Source: Corynebacterium sp.
GTDB taxonomy: Bacteria > Actinomycetota > Actinomycetes > Mycobacteriales > Mycobacteriaceae
DNA: 64,000 bases
NCBI RefSeq assembly: GCF_030532195.1
Contig: NZ_JAUNLP010000003.1
Location: forward strand, 168,512-232,511
Direction: 5' to 3'
Positions 56,759 through 64,000 of this stretch are shown here, in pieces. Numbering within the stretch: position 1 is the stretch's first letter; each line of letters begins with the position of its first letter. The position numbers were made by a program, and so were the translations under genes. The notes beneath the pieces are model-generated. The model was given only the letters and a program-made list of their open reading frames with translations, was not told the DNA's origin and made no database searches.

Positions 56759-57661
56759 TTACTTGTCCGAGCTCTCCGGACGGACAACCATCATCGGGCA
56801 AGCGGCGGCCTGCAGCAGTGCACGCGAGGTGGAACCGAGCAACATGCCCTTAAATCCACCGCGGCCATGGCTACCGACAACCAGCAGCTGTGCACCCTCG
56901 GATGCATCTGCCAGTGCGCGAACCGGACGGTCACGAGTGACAACCTTCTTCACTGGTACATCCGGGTACTTCTCCGTGTACTTCTCCAGGCGGTGGCCGA
57001 GCAGAGCCTTCTGCTCTTCCTCAACAACCTGCCACTGGCTCTGAGCTGCCGAAAGACCAGCCAGCGAAGCCTGCACCTGCATATCCATCCAGGTGTGGAC
57101 AGCGATGAGCTCTGCACCGCGAGCATCTGCCTCACGGAATGCGTATTCGGTTGCCTTCTCCGAGATATCGGAGCCGTCAACACCAACCACGACCGGGCCG
57201 TACTTGGTGTCCTCAGTCACCAAGTTATCCTCGCGAACAACCACGACCGGGCACGAAGCGTGCGACACAACTGCGGCGGAAACCGAGCCCATGACCATGC
57301 CAGACAGACCGCCGAGACCACGGGAGCCCATGACCACCATCGTGGCCTGCTCAGAAAGATCGAGCAGCATATCAATCGGGCTGCCCTCTTCAATCTGGTG
57401 GCTCACATCAACCGACGGCGCGAAGTCGAGGGCAATCTTCTTGGCCTCATTAATCTTCTCCAGCGTCTCGGCCTCGAGATCGTCGTAAAGCTCCTGCGGC
57501 GGAACCATGCCCTCTGCGTAGAGGAACTGTGGCATGGAGTAACTGCTGACCAGGCGGAGCGGCTCATTGCGCTTGACTGCGGTATTAGCAGCCCACTTAA
57601 CGGCGGTCTTCGAAGCTTCTGAGCCGTCGACCGCACAGACGATGATGTTCTGCCTTGCCAT
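56759..57661 (-). CDS. Universal stress protein, tandem UspA domains
   Basis: 300 residues; AAGGAGG seven bases before the ATG. Two Usp domains (about 1-150 and 155-300), each beginning with an AVDGS/GVDGS loop and each with an ATP-binding G-x2-G-x9-G(S/T) motif: MGSRGLGGLSGMVMGSVSAAV and VGSHGRGGFKGMLLGSTSRAL. The nucleotide-binding type is retained in both halves. Cytosolic; such proteins act in stress or dormancy. It is a single-gene transcript. Confidence 0.93.
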   Translation of the reverse strand: MARQNIIVCAVDGSEASKTAVKWAANTAVKRNEPLRLVSSYSMPQFLYAEGMVPPQELYDDLEAETLEKINEAKKIALDFAPSVDVSHQIEEGSPIDMLLDLSEQATMVVMGSRGLGGLSGMVMGSVSAAVVSHASCPVVVVREDNLVTEDTKYGPVVVGVDGSDISEKATEYAFREADARGAELIAVHTWMDMQVQASLAGLSAAQSQWQVVEEEQKALLGHRLEKYTEKYPDVPVKKVVTRDRPVRALADASEGAQLLVVGSHGRGGFKGMLLGSTSRALLQAAACPMMVVRPESSDK

Positions 57662-57946
57662 TGATTGCCTCCTTATGTGACTTTCACCTCCACTCTACCC
57701 CCAACGTGTTGAGACCAACAGGTGAAAATGAATCATCTAAGCCCCCATCAGGGGCAGTGGGCGGGGGCACTTCACGCTAGCGTCGCTGAGCACCCGCTGG
57801 TCACCCACTCAACTCCTGCACACCACCCCAGCCACCGTCCGCTCGCCAACTGCTCACCAGCGACCGCCCACATCCTTTAGAGCAGGGAAATGTGCAGCTC
57901 ATATCGTCGAGCTAGCCAATCCGGGGCACCTGTTAAAGTCAGCCGT

Positions 57947-58975
57947 ATGCGTCGCATGCCACTGCCCATTCGCGATGGGCTCAATCCCTCCCGCATCGCT
58001 GCTCCCGGGCGTCGCGGTGATGCTCCCACCCGTGCGTGGGATCTGCTCACCGGCGCAATCGAGGGGCAGACTCATCGCCATCCGGATGATAATGAAAAGG
58101 CAATTGCACGTCGTTTTGCCGAGGGGTTGGTCGTCCGCGCCAATTCAGAGCCCTACTGCCCGGATGACATGTTAAAGCCCGGCGCGGAGATGTGGTTTTA
58201 CCGCACTCCGGCTCCGGAGCGCACAATCGCGGGGCCAATGCCGGTCGTTTTTCAGGATGAAAACCTTGTGGTCGTCGACAAGCCTTCTTTTCTGGCGACG
58301 ATGCCGCGCGGGCGTCATATTACGGAGACGGCGGTGGTGCGCTTGCGGCGTGAGCTGGGAAATCCTGATTTGGTTCCCGCGCATCGGCTCGATCGGCTGA
58401 CGTCGGGGCTGCTGATTTTTACTGCCCGGCGCGAGGTACGTGGTGCCTATCAGGGGCTTTTTGCCTCGGATAAAGTCACTAAGCGCTATCACGCGTTGAC
58501 GTCACCGGCACCACTGTCTGACGCTGAGGCCTCGCACGTGCCGGAGACACCGCTGCACATTCGCACACGCCAAAACAAAATTGCTGGTCAGATGCAGGCT
58601 TTCACTATCTCCGGGGAGCCGAACGCCCACACGGTTGTGGAAGACATTTCGCTTGTCGACGTACCTTCGGATGCCGACGGGCTTGCGGGAAACTGCGACC
58701 GCGTCGCTCTGTGGCAGCTCCGCCCTATTACCGGGCGCACGCATCAGCTGCGGCTGCACTTGAGCGAGCTGGGCTTTCCTATCCTGGGTGACCAGTACTA
58801 TCCGGAGATTTTGCCGCTGGAGGCTGAGGATTCCTCCGCGCCACTGCACTTGGTCTGTGTGGAAATGAGTTTTACCGATCCGCTATCCGGCGAGGTTCGT
58901 ACATTCCACTCTCAGCGCAGTGTCTTCAATCCGCTATCTCTGCCACAATCAAGTCCGTCGGCAGCTGCACCGTAG
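57947..58975 (+). CDS. RluA-family pseudouridine synthase
   Basis: 342 residues from ATG at 57947; a -10-like TAAAGT ends seven bases upstream, so the message is probably leaderless (ATG 57956 is an alternative). The catalytic Asp is in AHRLDRLTSGLLIF, and VVDKPSFLATMPRG and RPITGRTHQLRLHLSELGFPILGDQYY are family motifs. There is an N-terminal extension of about 100 residues without a clear S4 domain. It modifies uridine in rRNA or tRNA; the target is unknown. Confidence 0.9.
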   Translation: MRRMPLPIRDGLNPSRIAAPGRRGDAPTRAWDLLTGAIEGQTHRHPDDNEKAIARRFAEGLVVRANSEPYCPDDMLKPGAEMWFYRTPAPERTIAGPMPVVFQDENLVVVDKPSFLATMPRGRHITETAVVRLRRELGNPDLVPAHRLDRLTSGLLIFTARREVRGAYQGLFASDKVTKRYHALTSPAPLSDAEASHVPETPLHIRTRQNKIAGQMQAFTISGEPNAHTVVEDISLVDVPSDADGLAGNCDRVALWQLRPITGRTHQLRLHLSELGFPILGDQYYPEILPLEAEDSSAPLHLVCVEMSFTDPLSGEVRTFHSQRSVFNPLSLPQSSPSAAAP

Positions 58976-59084
58976 GGTGTGGCTCTGGTGTGCGCTATCT
59001 GGTTTGCGCCATCGAATCCGCTCTTAAATTTCCGCTTTCGATTCCACCACCGCTTAAAAACTTTAGAAACGAGATTTCTCAGTT

Positions 59085-59831
59085 ATGTCTGATTCCTCCG
59101 CTCCACACGCAGCCGCTTACGCCAAAGGCCTGACTAAGACCTACGGCATCGGCGATGCTGCTGTTACCGCATTGGACCACGTTGATATTTCTTTTGCCGC
59201 GGGTGAGTTCACTGCAATCATGGGCCCATCCGGCTCGGGAAAATCGACATTGATGCACTGCATGGCCGGCTTGGACTCCGCGACGTCGGGAAGCGCGTAC
59301 ATCGGCGAGACGGAGCTGTCGAAGCTGTCGGACAAGGAGATTACGGCGCTTAGGCGAGATCGCCTGGGATTTGTGTTCCAGTCGTTTAATTTAGTGCCCA
59401 CGCTGACGGCGGCGGAGAACATCACGCTGCCCATTAATATCGCTGGTCGCGAGGTGGATAAGGAGTGGTTCGACGAGATTACGACGCGCCTGGGGCTGGA
59501 AAAGCGCCTGTCGCACCGCCCCACAGAGCTGTCGGGCGGTCAGCAGCAACGTGTTGCCTGTGCTCGGGCGATTGTCAGCCGGCCGGAAATCATCTTCGGT
59601 GATGAGCCAACCGGCAACTTGGACTCGAACTCCTCACGCGAAGTGCTGGAGATTCTGCGCTCTGCAGTCGATGACATTGGTCAGACCGTGGTAATCGTGA
59701 CACACGATGCCACAGCGGCTTCCTACGCGGACCGCGTGGTGTTTTTAGCTGATGGCCGCGTTGTTGATGAGCTGCGGGATCCCACTCCGGCGGAAATTCT
59801 GGCGCGTATGGCCGATATCGAGAATCTCTAG
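59085..59831 (+). CDS. ABC transporter ATP-binding protein (MacB/LolD/FtsE type)
   Basis: 248 residues. Walker A MGPSGSGKSTLMH, Q-loop VFQSFNLVPTLTA, signature LSGGQQQRVACARAI, Walker B IIFGDEPTGNLDS and switch His VTHDATAASY. The ATPase lies 18 bases upstream of its permease. This type works mechanically on substrates in the outer membrane layer or on lipid-linked goods rather than by alternating access. Confidence 0.95.
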   Translation: MSDSSAPHAAAYAKGLTKTYGIGDAAVTALDHVDISFAAGEFTAIMGPSGSGKSTLMHCMAGLDSATSGSAYIGETELSKLSDKEITALRRDRLGFVFQSFNLVPTLTAAENITLPINIAGREVDKEWFDEITTRLGLEKRLSHRPTELSGGQQQRVACARAIVSRPEIIFGDEPTGNLDSNSSREVLEILRSAVDDIGQTVVIVTHDATAASYADRVVFLADGRVVDELRDPTPAEILARMADIENL

Positions 59832-59849
59832 GGTAGGCGGGGTTTTCCC

Positions 59850-62471
59850 ATGGCATCATCATCTTCCACTCTGAGCCGCGTCGCCTGGCGCAATATCGCT
59901 GCGCACAAGCTGCGCTTGGCGTTGACGATTCTTTCGGTTGTGCTCGGCACTGCTTTTATCACCGGCGCGTTCGTCTTTACCTCATCGCTGGATAAAGCCT
60001 TTAAGGGCGCTCTGACCACGGCGTATGACGGCATTGACGTGGTGGTGAGCGCACCAGCGGATAATCCGGGCGCGCTGACCCGCGATGTCGAGCAGCAATT
60101 GGCGGACTTCCCCGGCGTGCGCGCTGTCAATATCGGTGAGCCCACCAGTGGCATCACTGCCACGGGCTCCGACGGCAAGCCGATTCAGACCAATGGTTCG
60201 CCCTCTATGGGTCTTCCCTACTACCCCACCGATCAGGCGGTGAGTAATAAAGTCACTATCACCGAGGGCCACGAGCCACGGCAGCCAGGCGAAGTGGTGA
60301 TTAATAAAACCACTGCTGAACAGGGTGATTTAAAGGTTGGCGATGACATCAAGGTGGTCTCTCGCCTTGAGCAGGCCAGTGTCGAAGTCGTCGGCATCGC
60401 TGACACCTCGGTCGATGAGACCGGCTGGCTGGCGGTCTTCTTCAACACCGACCAATGGCGCCAGCTCTACACCGAAGACGGTGTGGTCGACCAAGTCACC
60501 ATCGCTGCCGATTCCACGACGAATCCCGCAGCACTGACCTCCAAGATGGCGGACGCTTTCCCCACGCTAAAGGTAGAGGCAGGCACCACGCTGGCTGAGA
60601 AAGCCTCCGAGTCCATCTCCTCCGCGCTGAACTTCGTCAACTACTTCTTGGTTGCATTCGGTCTTATCGGTCTTCTCGTTGGCATCTTCATCATTTCCAA
60701 CACCTTCACGATGCTGGTCACGCAGCGCACCAAGGAGTTTGCACTCCTGCGCGCGCTCGGCGCTTCACGACGGCAGCTCACTGCGTCCGTGCTCTTTGAA
60801 GCTTTCCTCGTTGGCCTCGTTGGTTCCATCATCGGTGTTCTTGTTGGCTTCGCCCTGAGTGAGGGACTGTTTGTGGCCATGGATGCCTTTGGCATTTCCA
60901 TGCCTGGCGGTGGCCTGACGGTCACGGCCTCCGCAGTTGTCGTGCCACTCATCGTTGGCGTGGTAATCACCATGATTGCTGCCTGGGCGCCGGCTGCCCG
61001 TGCGGGCGCTGTTCCACCGGTTGAGGCCATGCGCTCGGGAGACCAAACTGCCGACAGCAGCCTTGCCGGTCGTACCTGGGTTGGTGCCATCGCCGCATCT
61101 GCTGCTTTGTGCATCATTATGTTTGCCCTGCAGTGGAATGCGGAGACTAGCTCCCGCGCCATCTGCATTGGTATCGGCGCAGTTTTAGCTATTGCCGCTG
61201 TGTGGTTGGTCGGTCCTGCGCTGTCCATCCCGCTTCTCGGGGGCTTTGGTCGCGTTTTGGGTGCTCCTTTTGGGACCGTCGGCAAGCTGGCGGCGACCAA
61301 CTCGCGCCGTAATCCGCGCCGAACGGCGACGACCTCGTTTGCGTTGACGCTGGGGCTGGCGTTGGTAACGACGATTGGCATGTTCGGTGTGTCGATGAAG
61401 GCGGCTGTCGATGAGTGGTCGGAGACCAACCTGACGGCTGATTTTGTGCTCTCGCCGCCTATGGGTGCGCACGCTTCGCTGCCTAAGGAGGTCGAAGGCG
61501 CGGCGGCCAAGGTCGACGGCGTGACGGAGACCGCGACGCTGTCGATTGGCTCACTTCTGGTGGCCTCTCCGGAAGAAGCAGCGGCGATGATGCAGGCTGG
61601 CACCGAGGAGGGCAGTTTTGGCCCGGGTTCGGGCAATGCGACATTCTTAAATGGTGATGTCGGCACGTGGTACGGCACTCATGCAACTGCCGGTTCGTTG
61701 GATTTGTCCGCGCCTGATGCAGGTGCGGTTGTCAGCGAGTCGACAGCGAATAAAAAGGGCTGGCAGCTCGGCCAGGAATTGACCATGTTTGGCAAGGGCG
61801 GTACGTGGGAAATCCCCATTACCGGCATCTTCGCGGACACTAAAGACCCAAGCCAGGCAATTGTCGTCTCTGCCGATACGGCACGGGAAAAGGTTGGTCC
61901 TGGCCAACTATTCCCGCTTCAGGTCTATGTACACGTCGCCAGCGATATCGCAGATGACGAAAAGGCGATGGAAGACATTCAGACAAAGCTTAGCGATGCC
62001 GTTTCGGACTATCTCCTGGTGCAGGTAATGACTGCTGAGGAATTTGCCGGGGTGGCGAATGCCTCCATCGACGTGATGTTGGGCATTGTCTACGCGTTGC
62101 TCGCGCTGGCAGTTGTGATCTCAATTCTGGGAATTATCAATACTGTTGCGCTCTCAGTGGTGGAGCGCCGCCAGGAGATCGGTATGCTCCGCGCCGTCGG
62201 CATGCAGCGATCTGGAATTCGCCGCATGATTCGGCTGGAATCGGTGCAGATTTCTATCTTCGGTGCCGTGCTGGGCGTGGGCTTGGGTCTGGGGCTCGGT
62301 TGGGCGCTGCTGACTGTGTTGAAGGATGAGGGGCTTACCACCATCGCAGCGCCCTGGAATCAGATTGTGGCGATGTTGGTCGGTTCCGCAATCATTGGTG
62401 TTATTGCTGCCCTGGGGCCTGGCCAGAAGGCGGCGAAAACACCGCCGCTGGCTGCAATCGCCGACGAATAA
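59850..62471 (+). CDS. FtsX/MacB-like ABC permease
   Basis: 873 residues, with ten probable membrane helices in the two-FtsX-domain plan: one N-terminal helix (LALTILSVVLGTAFITGAFV), an extracellular domain (about 45-255), helices about 265-430, a middle helix pair, a second extracellular domain (about 530-760) and a C-terminal FtsX domain (AVVISILGIINTVALSVVERRQEIGMLRAVGMQR). The EIGMLRAVG loop that contacts the ATPase is intact. Together with the ATPase it probably exports lipids or lipoproteins, or controls a wall enzyme. The cargo is unknown. Confidence 0.92.
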   Translation: MASSSSTLSRVAWRNIAAHKLRLALTILSVVLGTAFITGAFVFTSSLDKAFKGALTTAYDGIDVVVSAPADNPGALTRDVEQQLADFPGVRAVNIGEPTSGITATGSDGKPIQTNGSPSMGLPYYPTDQAVSNKVTITEGHEPRQPGEVVINKTTAEQGDLKVGDDIKVVSRLEQASVEVVGIADTSVDETGWLAVFFNTDQWRQLYTEDGVVDQVTIAADSTTNPAALTSKMADAFPTLKVEAGTTLAEKASESISSALNFVNYFLVAFGLIGLLVGIFIISNTFTMLVTQRTKEFALLRALGASRRQLTASVLFEAFLVGLVGSIIGVLVGFALSEGLFVAMDAFGISMPGGGLTVTASAVVVPLIVGVVITMIAAWAPAARAGAVPPVEAMRSGDQTADSSLAGRTWVGAIAASAALCIIMFALQWNAETSSRAICIGIGAVLAIAAVWLVGPALSIPLLGGFGRVLGAPFGTVGKLAATNSRRNPRRTATTSFALTLGLALVTTIGMFGVSMKAAVDEWSETNLTADFVLSPPMGAHASLPKEVEGAAAKVDGVTETATLSIGSLLVASPEEAAAMMQAGTEEGSFGPGSGNATFLNGDVGTWYGTHATAGSLDLSAPDAGAVVSESTANKKGWQLGQELTMFGKGGTWEIPITGIFADTKDPSQAIVVSADTAREKVGPGQLFPLQVYVHVASDIADDEKAMEDIQTKLSDAVSDYLLVQVMTAEEFAGVANASIDVMLGIVYALLALAVVISILGIINTVALSVVERRQEIGMLRAVGMQRSGIRRMIRLESVQISIFGAVLGVGLGLGLGWALLTVLKDEGLTTIAAPWNQIVAMLVGSAIIGVIAALGPGQKAAKTPPLAAIADE

Positions 62472-62500
62472 TTTCGCTCGCCCCCCTTTAGCCCGCGTTA

Positions 62501-62950
62501 TCAGCTTATCGCTGTGGCGCGGGCCTTGCGCTGTTCGCGCTCTACTCGCTTGAGCCCCTTATTCAGCAGCATGAAGAACCACACAAAGCTGACTGTCAGG
62601 ATAATGTGGCCGAGACCAGCCAGCCCGGAATACATCGCACCCCATGCCTCTGGTCCTGCAATAACGTGTGTCATGCCGTTGGCGACCATGAATCCGGTGG
62701 TCCACACCAGGCCAACATTGTGGAGGATAAACCAACCGTCAAAGCCCTTGAACTCGGAAATGCCAAATGCCTTATCCAAACCCAGAACGATGAGGAAAAA
62801 GAACGTGCCGAGTACAAGGAAGTGAGTATGCAGCGTATTCAGCTGCGTCTGCCCGGTGAAATCCATTGCACGAGTAAATTCGCGATAGAAAACGCCGGCG
62901 AACAATCCAAGACCGAGGTAGACCGCTGCTGCGGTGAATGACTTACGCAT
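62501..62950 (-). CDS. DUF2871 family membrane protein
   Basis: 149 residues from ATG at 62948-62950 (MRKSFTAAAV); the open frame upstream has no ribosome site. Four hydrophobic segments (AAAVYLGLGLFAGVFYREF, LHTHFLVLGTFFFLIVLGL, FILHNVGLVWTTGFMVAN, GLAGLGHIILTVSFVWFFMLL). His residues in LNTLHTHFLVLG are notable. Conserved family of unknown function. Convergent with the ABC permease. Confidence 0.82.
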   Translation of the reverse strand: MRKSFTAAAVYLGLGLFAGVFYREFTRAMDFTGQTQLNTLHTHFLVLGTFFFLIVLGLDKAFGISEFKGFDGWFILHNVGLVWTTGFMVANGMTHVIAGPEAWGAMYSGLAGLGHIILTVSFVWFFMLLNKGLKRVEREQRKARATAIS

Positions 62951-63029
62951 ATTTCGTAGCCTAGTCAAGCTCCCGAATAATCCCCTACTTGCCCTTCCCC
63001 CTGGGCTTAATCGAAAGTTGGAGACTATT

Positions 63030-63785
63030 CTATTTCGCCAAACTCGACATTCGTGCCACAAGTCGCGTCGGCAATAATTTAAACAGCCAACTGACCACCG
63101 AATACACTCCCGGCGTCACAATTGCCTGTCCACGGTCCGCCGCCCGCAGCGATCGCCAAACCAGGTAGTCGACGCTCTGATACAGCATCAGCTTTAACTT
63201 CCACGAACCCGTTCGCTTTACGACGTCCACGAGAGCCGAAGTTTGCACTTTTCCCGGCAGCACAATCGTGACCGACACACCACGTGACCGCAGCTCATTG
63301 CGCAGACTTAAGCCCCAGTGACGAATAAAAGCCTTGGTAGAGGTATATACAGCCAAGCCGGGTGTCGGCACATCTGCAGAAATAGAAGAGACAAGCACAA
63401 TACGGCTGCCCCGCTGCATTAACGGTGCGATGGCATAGACAGCGGCTAAAGTTCCGCGGATATTTGTCTGAACCATTTGATCAACTTCCTCAAAGGGTTG
63501 ATCGAGAACGGTTCCAGCAATTGCTGTTGCAGCGTTAGCGATGAGATAAACAACATTGACGTCGGACTGCACTACCATTGCTTTCAGCTCGCTATAGAAG
63601 CACGCATCAGACTGGTCTAGTTGGAAATACCTTATCCGGACTGATCCACAATTATTAAAAATCTCATCATTTCCTGTCCGAGAAATGCACCAAATCTCGT
63701 CAAGGTCAGGATGCGAATTGGCAAGCTTCACAGCGAATGTTTTCCCAATTCCTCGAGAAGCACCTGTGACGATTCCAATACGCAT
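63030..63785 (-). CDS. Short-chain dehydrogenase/reductase
   Basis: 251 residues. Cofactor loop VTGASRGIGK, IANAATA (NAG-type motif), catalytic Ser in VLVSSISA and YTSTK (YxxxK). The C-terminus has a hydrophobic and basic stretch (SWLFKLLPTRLVARM). The message is probably leaderless (TACATT ends seven bases before the ATG). Substrate unknown. It lies between DUF2871 and the rrn terminator. Confidence 0.9.
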   Translation of the reverse strand: MRIGIVTGASRGIGKTFAVKLANSHPDLDEIWCISRTGNDEIFNNCGSVRIRYFQLDQSDACFYSELKAMVVQSDVNVVYLIANAATAIAGTVLDQPFEEVDQMVQTNIRGTLAAVYAIAPLMQRGSRIVLVSSISADVPTPGLAVYTSTKAFIRHWGLSLRNELRSRGVSVTIVLPGKVQTSALVDVVKRTGSWKLKLMLYQSVDYLVWRSLRAADRGQAIVTPGVYSVVSWLFKLLPTRLVARMSSLAK

Positions 63786-63891
63786 GACTCTAAATGTAAC
63801 AGGGCCTAAGGCGCAGCTAGCAATACCCGATCACCGGATGGGAAAGTCTCACATAGAAACCGTATAGCAGATTTGAAGCTTAAATGGGTAT

Positions 63892-63938
63892 AAAAAAGTG
63901 TGGGGTGTTCCAGGACCACAACCCGAAACACCCCACAC
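63892..63938 (-). terminator. Terminator of the rRNA operon
   Basis: gtgtggggtgtt / aacaccccacac (63898-63909, 63927-63938): 12-base perfect stem. On the minus strand it is followed by TTTTTT (plus a-run at 63892-63897). It lies just past the 5S gene. Confidence 0.9.
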
Positions 63939-63956
63939 ACAAGAAAAGTTTTATGA

Positions 63957-64000
63957 TGCCGGCGGCGACCTACTCTCCCACACCCTCCCGAGTGCAGTAC
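63957..64000 (-). rRNA. rrf: 5S ribosomal RNA, 3' end (partial)
   Basis: The minus strand reads GTACTGCACTCGGGAGGGTG and then the usual actinobacterial 5S 3' end, up to about 63957. The rest of the gene, and presumably 23S and 16S rRNA, lie beyond the right edge. The exact 3' end is set by analogy. Confidence 0.9.

Overview
The window looks like a chromosomal segment of a Corynebacterium species (moderately GC-rich, mycolic-acid lineage). The support is a mycolyltransferase of the antigen 85 family, galactan genes (glfT2 and glf), Tat-exported PGRP amidases, a Pyk2-type pyruvate kinase beside ldh, an Lsr2-family nucleoid protein, and many starts with a -10-like hexamer 6-8 bases upstream (leaderless style). 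From memory, the order glf - secreted PGRP protein - HAD phosphatase - acyltransferase - serS - gpm/pheA - LCP - DUF5926 - pyk/ldh - sodA resembles the C. glutamicum chromosome. No species is assigned.

Layout. 1-2.7 kb: start of glfT2 (cut by the window edge), a mycolyltransferase and a GNAT acetyltransferase. 2.7-13 kb: an accessory defence island on the minus strand, hsdM-hsdS-(Schlafen/AlbA_2-GHKL-wHTH gene)-hsdR, followed by a plus-strand membrane-anchored coiled-coil protein with an internal duplication. The Schlafen-like gene is flanked on both sides by two related non-coding blocks (A and B) that look like operators. 13-21 kb: glf, two PGRP-type secreted proteins, a HAD phosphatase and an acyltransferase fused to a degenerate HAD domain. 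21.7-27.4 kb: a glycerol unit, glpD, glpF, glpK and a secreted lipase-like hydrolase. 27.8-31.6 kb: a small ABC transporter, serS and a LysE exporter. 31.7-44.5 kb: septum-formation-type protein, minimal zincin, DUF1707 protein, phosphatase plus pheA, amidase, fructosamine kinase, LCP ligase, DUF5926, a membrane protein, pyk and ldh. 44.6-57.7 kb: membrane alpha/beta hydrolase, sodA, crotonase, a TM0106-type RecB/RNase H protein, DUF6474, PhoD, an Lsr2 variant, a YidC-like protein, TetR regulator, GlsB-type protein and universal stress protein. 58-63.8 kb: pseudouridine synthase, an FtsE/MacB-type ABC exporter pair, DUF2871 protein and an SDR. The right edge enters the 3' end of a 5S rRNA gene on the minus strand with its rrn terminator.

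How the genes fit together. glfT2, glf, the mycolyltransferase, the PGRP proteins and the LCP protein all act on the arabinogalactan/mycolate wall, and the restriction island sits in the middle of this group. The glycerol genes form a complete uptake and oxidation route, possibly fed by the adjacent exported lipase. The most unusual part is the restriction island: a Schlafen-nuclease-like regulator placed between hsdS and hsdR, with duplicated operator-like blocks that suggest it controls itself and hsdR.
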